Below are positions 1 to 10,702 of a stretch of 47,916 nt of DNA, one piece after another. Position 1 is the stretch's first letter. Every line of letters begins with the position of its first letter. The DNA is from Halieaceae bacterium (GTDB taxonomy: Bacteria; Pseudomonadota; Gammaproteobacteria; Pseudomonadales; Halieaceae): positions 1-47,916 of the forward strand of contig JASJBK010000048.1 in the NCBI GenBank assembly GCA_030066555.1, written 5' to 3'. The position numbers and the translations under genes were made by a program. Below the pieces are notes generated by a model that saw only the letters and a list, made by a program, of their open reading frames with translations, searched no databases and was not told where the DNA came from.

Positions 1-683
1 ACCACCGCGGCACAGGCACCGCTGCCGCAGGCCTGGGTTTCGCCCACGCCGCGCTCGTACACCCTGAGGCGAATCTCCCTGTCCGATATCACCTGCATGA
101 AGCCGGCGTTGACCTGCTGTGGAAAACGCTCGTGGGACTCGATCAAAGGCCCCAGGCGCTCCACCGGCGCGCTCTCCACGTCGTCCACCTGCATCACGGC
201 GTGGGGGTTGCCCATGGACAGGGCTGAAATTTCCAGCTGCTGGCTGTCGACCTCCAGCCTATAGCGCTCGGCGCGGCTCTCGGCGTCAAAGGGTATATCG
301 GCAGGTTCAAAGCGCGGCGGGCCCATGTTGACCTCCACCTGCTTGTCCTTGCGCACCTTGAGGTCCATGGGGCCGCCGGCGGTTTCCACGCTGATCTTGT
401 AGCGGTGGGTCAGGCGCCGGTCGCGCACGAATCGGGCCACGCAGCGCGCGCCGTTGCCGCACTGTTCCACCTCGCGGCCGTCGGCGTTGAAAATGCGGTA
501 GCGGAAATCCACGTCCGGGTCCTGGGGTGGTTCGACCACCAGCACCTGGTCACAGCCGATGCCCAGGCGACGGTCGGCCAGCTTGCGAATATGCGCCGGG
601 CGCAGGTTGCAGCGCTGGCTCACCAGGTCGAGGACCACGAAGTCGTTGCCCAGGCCCTGCATCTTGGTGAACTTGAGTCTCAC
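1..683 (-). CDS. dapF: Diaminopimelate epimerase, 3' end truncated by window edge
   Basis: Minus-strand GTG start at 683 reads [21 protein letters not shown]..., through CGNGARC and up to [16 protein letters not shown] at the window edge. Not in the ORF track (no stop inside the window). Start overlaps the lysA stop (GTGA). Confidence 0.95.
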   Translation of the reverse strand, partial: MRLKFTKMQGLGNDFVVLDLVSQRCNLRPAHIRKLADRRLGIGCDQVLVVEPPQDPDVDFRYRIFNADGREVEQCGNGARCVARFVRDRRLTHRYKISVETAGGPMDLKVRKDKQVEVNMGPPRFEPADIPFDAESRAERYRLEVDSQQLEISALSMGNPHAVMQVDDVESAPVERLGPLIESHERFPQQVNAGFMQVISDREIRLRVYERGVGETQACGSGACAAV

Positions 684-1945
684 GCCGCGCCTTCCTGGTC
701 CGGCAGCAGTTGCTCGCCGCGCAGCAGGTCGTCGATAGTCTCGCGGGCCCTCACCAGGTGTGCCGTGTCACCATCGACCATGACCTCGGCCGCCCGCGGC
801 CGGGTGTTGTAATTGGAACTCATGGTAAAACCGTAGGCGCCGGCGTCCATGACCGCCAGCAGGTCGCCCGCGGCCAGCGCCAGCTCGCGCTGCTTGCCGA
901 GAAAGTCGCCGGTCTCGCACACGGGACCGACCACGTCGTAGGCCAGGGTTTCAGCGTCCTCACGCGGGCTGACCGGCAGGATGTCCATCCAGGCGTCGTA
1001 GAGGGCCGGGCGCAGCAGGTCGTTCATGGCGCCGTCGACAATCGCAAAGTGGTGGCCACCGTTGCTCTTGAGCGCATTCACCCGGGTCAGCAGGAGGCCG
1101 GCCTCGGCGCAGATCGAACGCCCGGGCTCGAACATCAGCTTGAGCTTGCGGTCGCCCAGGCGCTCACGCACCGCGGCAATGTAGTCGGCGGTGGCCGGCG
1201 GCTCCTCGTCGCGGTAGCGCACGCCCAGTCCGCCGCCCAGGTCCAGGTGGGAAATGCCGATACCGTCGGACTCGAGTGCATCTACAAGCTCAAGCAGGCG
1301 ATCGAGTGCATCGAGGAAAGGACTGATCTCGGTAAGCTGCGAGCCGATGTGGCAATCCACGCCCACCACTGCAATGCCCGGCAGGTCCGCCGCGCGGCGG
1401 TAACTGTCCGGTGCGCTCTCCCAGGGTACCCCGAACTTGTTCTGCTTGAGGCCGGTAGAAATATACGGATGGGTGCGGGCATCCACGTCCGGGTTCACGC
1501 GCAGGGACACCCGCGCCGTGCGCCCCATCTCCACGGCCACCGCAGACAGCAGGTCCAGTTCGCTGTCGGATTCAACGTTGAAGCAGAGGATGTCGAGCTC
1601 GAGCGCGCGGCGCATTTCCTCCGGGCGCTTGGCGACGCCTGAAAACACCACCTTGCGCGGATCCCCGCCGGCGGCCAGCACCCTCTCGAGCTCGCCCAGT
1701 GAAACGATATCGAAGCCCGCGCCCAGGCCGGCCAGCAGGTTCAGTACCGCCAGGTTAGAGTTGGCCTTGACGGCGTAGCAGACCAGGTGCTCAGTGCCCG
1801 CCAGGGCTTCCTCATAGGCGAGGAACTTGCGCGACAGGGTGGCCTTCGAATAGACAAAGGTCGGCGTACCGTAGCGCTCGGCTATGGCTGCCAACGGCTG
1901 CGCCTCGGCGCACAGCACGCCATTGCGGTAGTCAAAGTCACGCAT
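680..1945 (-). CDS. lysA: Diaminopimelate decarboxylase
   Basis: 421-aa ORF with PLP fold type III decarboxylase features ([26 protein letters not shown]); between lptM and dapF. Confidence 0.95.
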   Translation of the reverse strand: MRDFDYRNGVLCAEAQPLAAIAERYGTPTFVYSKATLSRKFLAYEEALAGTEHLVCYAVKANSNLAVLNLLAGLGAGFDIVSLGELERVLAAGGDPRKVVFSGVAKRPEEMRRALELDILCFNVESDSELDLLSAVAVEMGRTARVSLRVNPDVDARTHPYISTGLKQNKFGVPWESAPDSYRRAADLPGIAVVGVDCHIGSQLTEISPFLDALDRLLELVDALESDGIGISHLDLGGGLGVRYRDEEPPATADYIAAVRERLGDRKLKLMFEPGRSICAEAGLLLTRVNALKSNGGHHFAIVDGAMNDLLRPALYDAWMDILPVSPREDAETLAYDVVGPVCETGDFLGKQRELALAAGDLLAVMDAGAYGFTMSSNYNTRPRAAEVMVDGDTAHLVRARETIDDLLRGEQLLPDQEGAA

Positions 1946-1953
1946 TGTGTGGT

Positions 1954-2082
1954 TTATTCCGGTGTGTCCTGTTCGGCGGGCTGTGGCGGCGGTGTCGGAT
2001 CCTGTGGGATGTACAGATCACCCTTCTGCCCGCAGCCAGCCAGTACCAGCAGCAACAGGACCAGGTAAGGCTTTAAGCGCAC
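1954..2082 (-). CDS. lptM: LptM/YifL-like small lipoprotein (42 aa)
   Basis: GTG start; translation (V/M)RLKPYLVLLLLVLAGCGQKGDLYIPQDPTPPPQPAEQDTPE. Lipobox LAGC followed by GQKGDLYIP; immediately upstream of lysA. Below the ORF-track length cutoff. Confidence 0.88.
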   Translation of the reverse strand: MRLKPYLVLLLLVLAGCGQKGDLYIPQDPTPPPQPAEQDTPE

Positions 2083-2177
2083 TGCACGATTCCACTAGGC
2101 GAAAGCAGGCATTATAGCTGCGCCCGTTAGGCCAGGCGAGCCGCCCCGCCGACAGAACAACAACATGGAGTAGCACT

Positions 2178-3155
2178 GTGCGCATCACCATCTTCCCCGC
2201 GCTTTGCCTGGCACTGTTAGGTAGCCCGGCGTTCGCCGACCCCCTCTATGCCAAGAACCTGGCGCCGCTGGCCGGCTTGTTTGGCTTCCCCAACATGCGC
2301 CAGGCGCAGACGCTACCGGCGGGCGAGTTCTGGACCTCGGTCAATGGCAACATCGCCAACAACTACAGCGTCGATGACAACGCCCGGGAATTCGTGAACT
2401 TCGACGTGGAAACGCGGCGCTTCGCCCTGCGCGGGGCGGTTGGCCTGGGCTGGGGAGTGGACTTTGAAGCCGAGATGCCGTGGGTGCGGCACGAGGGTGG
2501 CGATCTCGACAAGCTCATCGAGGACTGGCACGACTTCTGGAACCTGCCCGACGGCGATCGCGACCAGGCCCCGCGGGACCTTGTCGATATCCGTTTCACT
2601 ACGCCCGGTGCAGCCTTTTCGCTGCAGGACGAGGTCGATGGCTGGGGCGACCTGAACCTGGCGCTGACCAAACAGCTGTGGAACTCGGATACCGCCGCCA
2701 TCAGCATTCGCGCTGGGGCCAAGCTCGGCACTGGTGACGAAGACGAGTTGCTGGGCAGCGGCAGTGAGGACTACTACCTGAGTTTCAATGCCAGCGGCGC
2801 ACACCGCGGCGACTGGCCCATTACCTGGCACGCCCACGTCGGCTACCTGCGCGCCGGTGACGCCGACGTGCTGGGCGATATCCAGGAGCAGGACCTCTGG
2901 TTCGCTAGCGGCGGCATGGAGTGGCGGACCTGGCAGAAGTTTCACCTGAAGCTGCAGATCGACAGCCACGCCGCGGTGGCGGATTCCGCGCTGACCCAGC
3001 TCGGCGATACCAGTGTGCAGATCACCGCCGGCGGTAGCTGGCTGTTTGCCCGTGGCTGGGAGGCGGAGTTCAGCTTCAGCGAGGATATCGCCGTGGATAC
3101 CTCACCGGACTTCGTACTGCAGTTCGGGCTGCGTTACCAGGTACCCGGCAGCTAA
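2178..3155 (+). CDS. DUF3187-like outer-membrane/periplasmic protein
   Basis: 325-aa ORF, GTG start, signal peptide (LCLALLGSPAFA), beta-rich alternating pattern to a C-terminal aromatic strand (LQFGLRYQVPGS). Confidence 0.6.
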   Translation: MRITIFPALCLALLGSPAFADPLYAKNLAPLAGLFGFPNMRQAQTLPAGEFWTSVNGNIANNYSVDDNAREFVNFDVETRRFALRGAVGLGWGVDFEAEMPWVRHEGGDLDKLIEDWHDFWNLPDGDRDQAPRDLVDIRFTTPGAAFSLQDEVDGWGDLNLALTKQLWNSDTAAISIRAGAKLGTGDEDELLGSGSEDYYLSFNASGAHRGDWPITWHAHVGYLRAGDADVLGDIQEQDLWFASGGMEWRTWQKFHLKLQIDSHAAVADSALTQLGDTSVQITAGGSWLFARGWEAEFSFSEDIAVDTSPDFVLQFGLRYQVPGS

Positions 3156-3162
3156 CGCTCAT

Positions 3163-4560
3163 CTATCGAGAAGCAAGCCTCGCGGCGGCGCGTTCCGCTG
3201 CGGCGCGCACCTGGGCTGGAGCGGTGCCGCCGATATGGTCTCTGGCGGCCACAGAGCCCTCCAGGGTCAGTACTTCGAAGACATCCTCGCCAATCTGCTC
3301 GCTGAAACCCTGTAGCGTCTCCAGGCTCAGCTCTGCCAGGTCGACTCCCTCGGCTACCCCGTGGGCGACGGCCGAGCCGACAATCTCATGGGCGTCGCGG
3401 AACGGAATGCCCTTGCGCACCAGGTAGTCTGCCAGGTCGGTGGCGGTGGAAAAGCCGCGCAGGGCGGCCTCGCGCATATTGTCCCGGCGCGGCACGATGG
3501 CCGGCGCCATATCGGCAAAAGCGCGCAGGCTGTCGAGCAGGGTATCCACGGTATCGAACAGCGGCTCCTTGTCCTCCTGGTTGTCCTTGTTATAGGCCAG
3601 TGGCTGGCTCTTCATCAGGCTCAGCAGGGACACCAGGTGGCCGTTCACGCGCCCGGTCTTGCCGCGTACCAGCTCCGGCACATCGGGGTTCTTTTTTTGC
3701 GGCATGATCGAGCTGCCGGTGCAGAAGCGGTCGGGCAGTTCCACGAAATCGAACTGCGCCGAAGTCCAAAGCACCAGTTCCTCGGACATGCGTGACAGGT
3801 GGGTCATGATAAGCGCGCCGGCGCCCACAAACTCGATGGCGAAGTCGCGATCGCTGACCGAGTCCAGCGAGTTTTCCGTCGGGCCGTCAAAGCCGAGTGC
3901 TGCGGCAGTTTGCGCGCGATCGATCGGGTAGGAGGTGCCGGCCAGGGCGGCCGCGCCCAGCGGGCTGAAGTTCATGCGAGCCCGACAGTCCATCAGGCGT
4001 GTGTAGTCGCGCTCCAGCATTTCGTTCCACGCCAGCAGGTGGTGGCCGAAGCTCACCGGCTGTGCCGTTTGCAGGTGCGTGAAGCCCGGCATGATGGTGT
4101 CGGCTTCCGCCGCTGCCAGCTCCACCAGGCCCCGCTGCAGTCGCGTCAGCTCCGCGCCAATGTCGTCGATGGCGCCGCGCAGGTAGAGCCGGATGTCGGT
4201 AGCCACCTGGTCATTGCGGGAGCGCCCGGTGTGCAGCTTCTTGCCAGCGTCGCCGATCAGCGCAGTCAAGCGCGCCTCGATATTCATGTGAACGTCCTCG
4301 AGCTCAATCGACCAGTCAAAGTTGCCGGCTTCGATTTCGGCGGCTATCTGCTCGAGCCCACCCTCTATGGCGGACAGTTCTTCAGCGCTGAGAACGCCGA
4401 CGTCCGCGAGCATGCGCGCGTGGGCCAGGGAACCGGCGATATCCTGCTGCGCCATGCGCTGGTCGAAGGCGACCGACGCCGTGAAACGCTGTACGAAGCT
4501 GTCGGTGGGTTCGGTGAAGCGCCCGCCCCAGGTCTGGCTGGTGGAGTCTTTCTTGCTCAT
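3163..4560 (-). CDS. argH: Argininosuccinate lyase
   Basis: Signature [30 protein letters not shown]. Track ORF begins at 4647 but the conserved N-terminus [15 protein letters not shown] starts at 4560. Confidence 0.95.
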   Translation of the reverse strand: MSKKDSTSQTWGGRFTEPTDSFVQRFTASVAFDQRMAQQDIAGSLAHARMLADVGVLSAEELSAIEGGLEQIAAEIEAGNFDWSIELEDVHMNIEARLTALIGDAGKKLHTGRSRNDQVATDIRLYLRGAIDDIGAELTRLQRGLVELAAAEADTIMPGFTHLQTAQPVSFGHHLLAWNEMLERDYTRLMDCRARMNFSPLGAAALAGTSYPIDRAQTAAALGFDGPTENSLDSVSDRDFAIEFVGAGALIMTHLSRMSEELVLWTSAQFDFVELPDRFCTGSSIMPQKKNPDVPELVRGKTGRVNGHLVSLLSLMKSQPLAYNKDNQEDKEPLFDTVDTLLDSLRAFADMAPAIVPRRDNMREAALRGFSTATDLADYLVRKGIPFRDAHEIVGSAVAHGVAEGVDLAELSLETLQGFSEQIGEDVFEVLTLEGSVAARDHIGGTAPAQVRAAAERAAARLASR

Positions 4561-4671
4561 GGATGCCTTAAATGCTGCTGCGCCGAATCGCGGAGGCTTG
4601 CCGCTCCAGCGCGGGGATGCAAGTATAGCAGCATAAAAACTGCTCACTGCGAGGCGCGTGACGCGCGGCGT

Positions 4672-5751
4672 ATGGCAATAAAAAGTCCCAGGACCATGAC
4701 CGGAGACAGCAACGGTTCGGCGCAGGCGCCGGGCGAATTCTTTATTCCCGACTTGTGCGCCACCCGGCCAGTGCTGCTGATGTTCATCCTGTCAGAGCTG
4801 CTGGTGGTGGTGTATGTACTGGGCGGCAGCCGCCTGCCCAGTTTCGACTGGGGCAGTTTCGCGCTTGCCTCCCTGTTTGTGCAGTGGATCATGCTGTTGT
4901 GCGCCGGCCTGCTGTGTGCATCGCGTCCGCTGCTGGCGCGCCTGTCTCTGCCGGTGGGTGTAGTGCTGAGTTTCGTGATTATCCTGCTGGTCACCGCGGC
5001 CAGCAGCCTGGTGGCCTCGCTGGTGCTGGCCGACACCGGCGTTGCGCTCCTGGATGGCTGGTGGATGCTGCGCAACCTGCTGGTGGCCGTTGTGTTCGGC
5101 GGCATAGCCCTGCGCTACTTCTACCTGCAACAGCAGTTGCGCGCCCGCGAACAGGCAGAGCTGAACGCGCGCATCGAGTCCCTGCGCTCCCGTATCCGCC
5201 CCCACTTCCTGTTCAATACCATGAACAGCATCGCCAGTCTCATCGGCACACGACCGGAACAGGCGGAGCAGGCGGTAGAAGACCTGTCAGAGCTGTTCCG
5301 CGCCAGCCTGGTGGAGAACGATGACGGCGTCACCCTGGCCGACGAACTGCACCTTTGTCGCCTCTACCTGGGTATTGAACAGCTGCGACTGGGGGAGCGC
5401 ATGCAGGTGAACTGGGACGTCGACGAGGCCGCCCTGGCCTGTTCCCTGCCTTCCCTGCTATTGCAGCCGCTGGTGGAAAATGCGGTTTATCACGGCGTTG
5501 CGCGCCTGCCCGAGGGCGGCAGTATCGGCATCAGCGCCCAATGCCAGGACCAGAGTGTTCGGGTGGAAATTGAGAACCCCGTGCCCGCGGCGCCGGGCTC
5601 CAGTGGTAACGGCCACCAGATCGCCCTGGAGAATATTCGCCAGCGCCTGGACGCGATCTACGGCGGAGCGGCAGATCTGGAGATGATCCCCGGCGACGAT
5701 GAGCACCGCGTGGTACTGACTGTGCCCATGACGCCGGAGTCTGCGGCGTGA
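4672..5751 (+). CDS. algZ: LytS/AlgZ-type membrane sensor histidine kinase
   Basis: Multiple TM segments, then [16 protein letters not shown] (His_kinase) and [14 protein letters not shown] (HATPase). Downstream overlap with algR. Start could be 4672 or 4696. Confidence 0.85.
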   Translation: MAIKSPRTMTGDSNGSAQAPGEFFIPDLCATRPVLLMFILSELLVVVYVLGGSRLPSFDWGSFALASLFVQWIMLLCAGLLCASRPLLARLSLPVGVVLSFVIILLVTAASSLVASLVLADTGVALLDGWWMLRNLLVAVVFGGIALRYFYLQQQLRAREQAELNARIESLRSRIRPHFLFNTMNSIASLIGTRPEQAEQAVEDLSELFRASLVENDDGVTLADELHLCRLYLGIEQLRLGERMQVNWDVDEAALACSLPSLLLQPLVENAVYHGVARLPEGGSIGISAQCQDQSVRVEIENPVPAAPGSSGNGHQIALENIRQRLDAIYGGAADLEMIPGDDEHRVVLTVPMTPESAA

Positions 5752-6470
5752 GGATTCTTGTCGTTGACGATGAGCCGCTGGCTCGCGAGCGGCTGCTGCG
5801 GCTGCTGGATAAAGTGGCCCCTGAGGCCGAGACGCACGAGGCGGGCAATGGTGCCCAGGCGCTGGAGCTGGTGGCGTCTACCCAACCGGACCTCCTGTTG
5901 CTCGATATTCGCATGCCAGGTATGGACGGTATTGCCGTGGCCTCAGCGCTGCAATCCCTGGAGCAACCGCCGGCGGTGATCTTCTGCACCGCCTACGACC
6001 AGTTTGCCCTGCAGGCCCTGGACAACCAGGCGGTGGCCTACCTGCTGAAACCCGTGCGCGAGGAAAAGCTGCGCGACGCTCTCGGCCGCGCGGGTAAACT
6101 CAATCGCCTGCAGTTAGCGGCGCTGGAAGATGGCTCGCCGGGCCGCACCCATCTGGTCAGCGAGACTCACCGCGGTGTCGAGATGGCGGCCGTGGACGAA
6201 GTGCGCTGCCTGGTGGCCGAGCAGAAATATGTTAGGGCCATTTACCCGGGAGGGAGCCTGCTGCTGACTGAGACCCTCAAGGAACTGGAGGAAGAGTTCG
6301 GCGGCCGTTTCCTGCGTGTGCACCGCAATGCGCTCGTGTCGCGCAGTCATGTCGCCGGTCTCGTTCGCGACGGGGAAGGTTGGGCGGTGAGCCTGGAGGG
6401 GGTCGAGGAGCAGCCCGCGGTCAGCCGCCGTCACCTGTCGGCCCTCAAGGAAAACCTGCGACTTGGTTGA
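5748..6470 (+). CDS. algR: LytTR-family response regulator
   Basis: Receiver [16 protein letters not shown]...LLLDIRMPGMDG...LLKPV and C-terminal LytTR (HRNALVSRSHV). GTGA overlap with algZ. Confidence 0.9.
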   Translation: MRILVVDDEPLARERLLRLLDKVAPEAETHEAGNGAQALELVASTQPDLLLLDIRMPGMDGIAVASALQSLEQPPAVIFCTAYDQFALQALDNQAVAYLLKPVREEKLRDALGRAGKLNRLQLAALEDGSPGRTHLVSETHRGVEMAAVDEVRCLVAEQKYVRAIYPGGSLLLTETLKELEEEFGGRFLRVHRNALVSRSHVAGLVRDGEGWAVSLEGVEEQPAVSRRHLSALKENLRLG

Positions 6471-6523
6471 GCTTTTCGTATCATGGGGCGCACCAGGCCC
6501 CACCAACATAAGATGAAACACAC

Positions 6524-7456
6524 ATGGACCAGACCCTCAGGATTGCAACCCGTGAAAGCCAGCTGGCGCTGTGGCAGGCCGAATACGTCAAGGCCGAACT
6601 GGAATCCGCCCACCCCGGCCTGACGGTGGAACTGGTGCCGATGACGTCCCGCGGTGACCAGTTGCTCGATGCACCGCTGGCCAAGGTCGGCGGCAAGGGC
6701 CTGTTCGTCAAGGAACTGGAGGCCGCGCTGCTGGAAGGGCGCGCCGACATCGCCGTGCACTCCATGAAGGACGTTCCCATGGAATTCCCCGACGGGCTCG
6801 GCCTGGGGGTGATCTGCCCGCGGGAAGACCCGCGCGACGCATTTGTCAGCAATACCTACCAGTCTCTGGAGGACCTGCCTGCCGGCAGCGTGGTAGGCAC
6901 GTCCAGCCTGCGCCGCGAGTGCCAGCTGCGCAGCCGCCGCCCGGACCTGACGGTCAATTTCCTGCGCGGCAACGTCAACACCCGCCTGGCCAAGCTCGAC
7001 GCCGGCGACTACGACGCCATCATCCTCGCCAGCGCCGGGCTGATCCGGCTCGGCATGGCGGAACGCATTACCCAACCCATGGCAGTGGAGGCTTCCCTGC
7101 CCGCCGGCGGGCAGGGCGCTGTGGGCATCGAGCTTCGCAACGATGACAGCCGCACCCTCGATTTGATTCGGCCGCTGCATCACGAGGCCACGGCGCGCTG
7201 CGTGGGCGCCGAGCGAGCGCTCAATACCCGCCTCGAGGGCGGCTGCCAGGTACCGATCGCGGCTTACGCGATTGCCCATCCCGATAACCATGGCCAGCTC
7301 TGGCTGCGCGGCCTGGTGGGAAGTAACGATGGCGAGACCATCCTCCGCGCCGAGGCCTCTGCCGATGAGAGTGCCTTCGAATCCCTCGGCATTGCGGTGG
7401 CTGAAGACCTGCTGGGGCAGGGCGCGGGCGAGCTGCTCGCGGCGGCCTATGCCTGA
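6524..7456 (+). CDS. hemC: Porphobilinogen deaminase (hydroxymethylbilane synthase)
   Basis: [49 protein letters not shown]. Confidence 0.97.
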   Translation: MDQTLRIATRESQLALWQAEYVKAELESAHPGLTVELVPMTSRGDQLLDAPLAKVGGKGLFVKELEAALLEGRADIAVHSMKDVPMEFPDGLGLGVICPREDPRDAFVSNTYQSLEDLPAGSVVGTSSLRRECQLRSRRPDLTVNFLRGNVNTRLAKLDAGDYDAIILASAGLIRLGMAERITQPMAVEASLPAGGQGAVGIELRNDDSRTLDLIRPLHHEATARCVGAERALNTRLEGGCQVPIAAYAIAHPDNHGQLWLRGLVGSNDGETILRAEASADESAFESLGIAVAEDLLGQGAGELLAAAYA

Positions 7457-7468
7457 TCGGGTATCCCC

Positions 7469-8239
7469 GTGGCCGGCACCTCGGTCCTGGTAACACGGCC
7501 CGAGGGCCAGGCGCGGGAACTCGGAGAGCGCATCGCCGCTGCCGGCTTCCGGCCGGTTTACGCGCCGCTGATGGCCATCGAGGCCTTCCCCGAGCCCAGC
7601 ACCGAACAGCGCCAGCTCCTGCTGGACCTGTGTCATTTTGAACATGTGATCTTTGTCAGCCGCAATGCCATTCGCCATGGCATGGCCTGGATCGAGGATT
7701 TCTGGCCGCAGCTGCCGGCCGGCATTCAGTGGTATACCGTGGGCAGCAGCTCCGCGGCGGCGCTGGCAGCCTATGGCATAGATGTGCGCCAACCCGAATC
7801 CGACATGACCAGTGAGGGCCTGTTGGCCCTGCGGTCGCTGTCAGCAGTGCAGGGCCAGCGCGTACTTATCGTCAAGGGTGAGGGCGGTCGGGCGCACCTG
7901 CGCGAGACCCTGCAGGCGCGCGGTGCGCGGGTGGAAGAGCTTGAGGTTTACCGGCGTAGCAGGCCTGCCTACGGTCCCGGCGAGCTCGCGCAACGCATGG
8001 CCTCTGGCGAGGTCCGGGTGGTGCTGCTTAGCAGTGGCGAAGCCCTCGACAATATGGTGTCATTGCTCGGAACGTCGGGGCTGGAGAGAGCCAGCCAGTG
8101 CACCCTGGTAGCTCCGGGTGCGCGGGTTGCCGCCGCGGCTTCTGCCGCGGGTTTCACCCGGGTGGTAGAGGCGCAGAACGCCACCGATGACGCCATGCTG
8201 GCGGCGCTGTGCGCACTGCCTGGCCTGGCTTCCAATTGA
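7469..8239 (+). CDS. hemD: Uroporphyrinogen-III synthase
   Basis: VLVTRPEGQARELGERI...; directly downstream of hemC. Confidence 0.9.
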   Translation: MAGTSVLVTRPEGQARELGERIAAAGFRPVYAPLMAIEAFPEPSTEQRQLLLDLCHFEHVIFVSRNAIRHGMAWIEDFWPQLPAGIQWYTVGSSSAAALAAYGIDVRQPESDMTSEGLLALRSLSAVQGQRVLIVKGEGGRAHLRETLQARGARVEELEVYRRSRPAYGPGELAQRMASGEVRVVLLSSGEALDNMVSLLGTSGLERASQCTLVAPGARVAAAASAAGFTRVVEAQNATDDAMLAALCALPGLASN

Positions 8240-9555
8240 CCAATACGGAACAGACATTGAGCGACGCACCCAAAGAGTCTCCGGAAGACAAGCCCGACGA
8301 AGAGACCCCCGGCAGTGACGGCGCCGGTGAAGACACGGCCAGCCCGGCCGCAGAAGCAGCGGATGCGGACAGCCCGCCAACTCCTGCACTGCCTGAGACC
8401 GCTGAAAAGCCTGAAAATCCTGAAAAGCTGAGCCCGGAGCCTGCTCCGCAAGCAGCTCGAGTGCGCCGCCCCTCGGAAGCGGATGTACCCTCCAGTACCG
8501 GTGGTCGCGCCGTGGCCATACTGGCGCTTCTGCTGGCGCTCGGTGCGGCGGGATTCTCCGGCTGGCTGTACCTGCAGCAGGAAACCCGCAGGCAACTGCT
8601 GGACGAGCGTGAGGCACGCCTCGATGAGGACGTCGAGCGCATCAGCCAGACCGCAGAAGCCGCCCGCGCTGCCGTGGCCGATGCCATCGCTGCCAGCCAG
8701 CAGGCCACCACCGATGTCGCCGCGCGTCTCGCGGAAGAGCGCAATCGCAGTGCCGAGGCCCTCGCGGAACAGCGCAGTGCGCTGGAGGCGGTCGAGGCGT
8801 CCCTGCGCAGCCAGCGCCGGCAACTTCTCGAGATCAGTAGCACCGACCGGGTCGATTGGACCCTGGCCGAGGCCGAGTACCTGCTGAGACTCGCCTACCA
8901 GCGCCTGCTGATGGCGCAGGATGTTTCCTCTGCCCTGGCCCTGCTGGGCAGCGCCGACGCCATTTTGCGCGAGCTGGATGACACCGCGCTGTATCCAGCC
9001 CGGGAAGCCATTGCCGCCGATATGGCAGCACTGCGCGCGGTGCCCGATGTGGATGTGGAGGGCACCTGGCTGCGGTTGAAGGCCCTGGCCGGCCGGGTGG
9101 ACAGCCTGATCCTGTTCGAGCTGCCCACCCTCGAAGAGCAGCGCGAGGTGGTACCGGCGGACGTCGGCTGGCGCGAGCGACTGGCGCTGGGTTTCGAGGC
9201 GGCCCTGCAGAAAATTTCCGATTACCTCGTTATCCGCCGCCGCGACGAGCCCTACGAGGCGTTGATGGATCCCCAGTGGGAGCAACTGGTGCGACAGAAC
9301 CTGCGCATGCAGATTGCCCAGGCCCAGGCGGCGCTGCTGGCCGGCAATCCCACGCTGTACCGGTCCAGTATCGACGCAACGCGGCGCTGGTTGGCTGAGT
9401 TCTTCGACTTCAATGCCGCCGATGTGAACGCGCTGGATGCGGAGCTGGCAGAACTGGAACAGGTGACGATCACCTCGGATTTGCCGGATATCGGCCGCTC
9501 CCTGGAAACGGTAAAGGACGTGATCGACGCTCGCCACGCGGTGAGGGAAGGCTGA
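8236..9555 (+). CDS. hemX: HemX-like membrane protein (uroporphyrinogen-III C-methyltransferase-like)
   Basis: Acidic/Pro-rich N-terminus, one TM (AILALLLALGAAGFSGWLYLQQ), coiled coil; between hemD and hemY. TTG 8236 (TTGA overlap with the hemD stop) or ATG 8209 are candidate starts. Confidence 0.85.
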   Translation: MTNTEQTLSDAPKESPEDKPDEETPGSDGAGEDTASPAAEAADADSPPTPALPETAEKPENPEKLSPEPAPQAARVRRPSEADVPSSTGGRAVAILALLLALGAAGFSGWLYLQQETRRQLLDEREARLDEDVERISQTAEAARAAVADAIAASQQATTDVAARLAEERNRSAEALAEQRSALEAVEASLRSQRRQLLEISSTDRVDWTLAEAEYLLRLAYQRLLMAQDVSSALALLGSADAILRELDDTALYPAREAIAADMAALRAVPDVDVEGTWLRLKALAGRVDSLILFELPTLEEQREVVPADVGWRERLALGFEAALQKISDYLVIRRRDEPYEALMDPQWEQLVRQNLRMQIAQAQAALLAGNPTLYRSSIDATRRWLAEFFDFNAADVNALDAELAELEQVTITSDLPDIGRSLETVKDVIDARHAVREG

Positions 9556-10553
9556 TGCGCCGCCTGTTCCTGGTGGTGATGGTGATGCTGCTGGGCGGCG
9601 TCGGCCTGGTGGCCCTGATCGAAACCGACCCCGGCTATGTGCTGTTGTCCTACGGCAACTACACCCTCGAGACCAGTCTCTGGGTGGGGCTGGTGCTGCT
9701 TTTCGTTTTGTACCTGCTGGTGAGTATGTTGCTGCGCCTGCTGGGTCGCTTTCTCGCCACCCGCGGGCTGGTCGCGGAGTGGATGTCCCGACGCGCCTAC
9801 AGCCGTATGCTGGCGCGCTGCCAGATGCAGCTCGACGCCGGCAACACCCAGCAGGTGATCGACACCCTCGAAGACCTCAGTCGGCTGCATGCCCAGGAGC
9901 TGCGCTTGCTGGCCCGGGCCCGCGACGGCCAGGGCGACTGGCAGGAAGTGATTGGCCTGATGCCCAGGCTGCGCAAGCAGCGCGTATTCGGCGAGCCGGC
10001 GCTGGACGCCTTTGAGCAGCGCGCCTACCTGGGCCTGCTGGCGGAAAGTGACAGCCTCAAGGAGACCTGGGCCAGTTTCCCCGCCGAGCAGAAGAAAAAC
10101 CCGCGGCTGGTGGAAGACTATGGCCGGCGCCTGCTGGAATCTGGTGATGACCTGGAAGCGGAGAAAGTGCTGACAAAGGCTATAAAGCGCGAGTGGGATG
10201 GCGGCCTGGTGGCCCAGTACGGACGTATCAGCGGTCGCGACCCGTCCCGGCGCCTGAAGCTGGCGGAGGGTTGGCTCAAGCAGCACCCGGAAGACGCCAG
10301 CCTGATGCTGTGCATTGGCCGCATAAGCCTGCTAAACAATCTGTGGGGTCAGGCCCGCGAGTATTTCGAAACCAGCCACCGGCTAAAGCCCAATGCCGAG
10401 GCCTGCGCCGAACTGGCGCGACTGTTGTTCAGTCTTGGCGAGCGCGAACTCAGTGCCCAGTACTACCGCGAAGGCCTGTTATTGCGGGAGTCCGACCTGC
10501 CGGAACTCCCGCAGCCCAAACCCGAGCGACTCGGCAGCCTGCATTCCGTTTGA
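9555..10553 (+). CDS. hemY: HemY-like TPR membrane protein
   Basis: Two N-terminal TM segments (LFLVVMVMLLGGVGLVAL, VGLVLLFVLYLLVSMLL) then TPR-like helices; start overlaps hemX stop (TGATG). Confidence 0.88.
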   Translation: MRRLFLVVMVMLLGGVGLVALIETDPGYVLLSYGNYTLETSLWVGLVLLFVLYLLVSMLLRLLGRFLATRGLVAEWMSRRAYSRMLARCQMQLDAGNTQQVIDTLEDLSRLHAQELRLLARARDGQGDWQEVIGLMPRLRKQRVFGEPALDAFEQRAYLGLLAESDSLKETWASFPAEQKKNPRLVEDYGRRLLESGDDLEAEKVLTKAIKREWDGGLVAQYGRISGRDPSRRLKLAEGWLKQHPEDASLMLCIGRISLLNNLWGQAREYFETSHRLKPNAEACAELARLLFSLGERELSAQYYREGLLLRESDLPELPQPKPERLGSLHSV

Positions 10554-10702
10554 CGCCGGCCGGCGATCGCGTTCAGTTCTCTCAGCTTCCTGGCCAGGGT
10601 TTATTGCTGGCCTGCTATCGTGTTCAGTTCTCTGAGCTTCTGAGCGAGGGTTTATTGTTGGCCCGCTAGTGTGTTCAGCTCCGTCAACTTCTCAGCAAGA
10701 TT
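10550..10702. repeat. Degenerate tandem repeat, 3 copies of 51 bp (10550-10600, 10601-10651, 10652-10702)
   Basis: Copies aligned by eye: ttgacgccggccggcgatcgcgttcag..., ttattgctggcctgctatcgtgttcag..., ttattgttggcccgctagtgtgttcag.... Adjacent copies match at about three quarters of positions by hand count. Confidence 0.9.

Noticed and set aside
6484-6502. Hairpin TGGGGC-n7-GCCCCA before hemC as a riboswitch
   Set aside because: Single 6-bp stem, no conserved core or terminator; could be chance.
6431-7792. 453-aa minus-strand ORF over hemC/hemD
   Set aside because: Antisense to hemC with intact hallmark motifs; no domain recognised.
7969-9537. 522-aa minus-strand ORF over hemD/hemX
   Set aside because: Shadow ORF; hemX and hemD orientation and order are conserved.
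10550-10702. CRISPR-like array
   Set aside because: Contiguous 51-bp degenerate tandem units with no spacers and no cas genes; derived from a coding 3' end.
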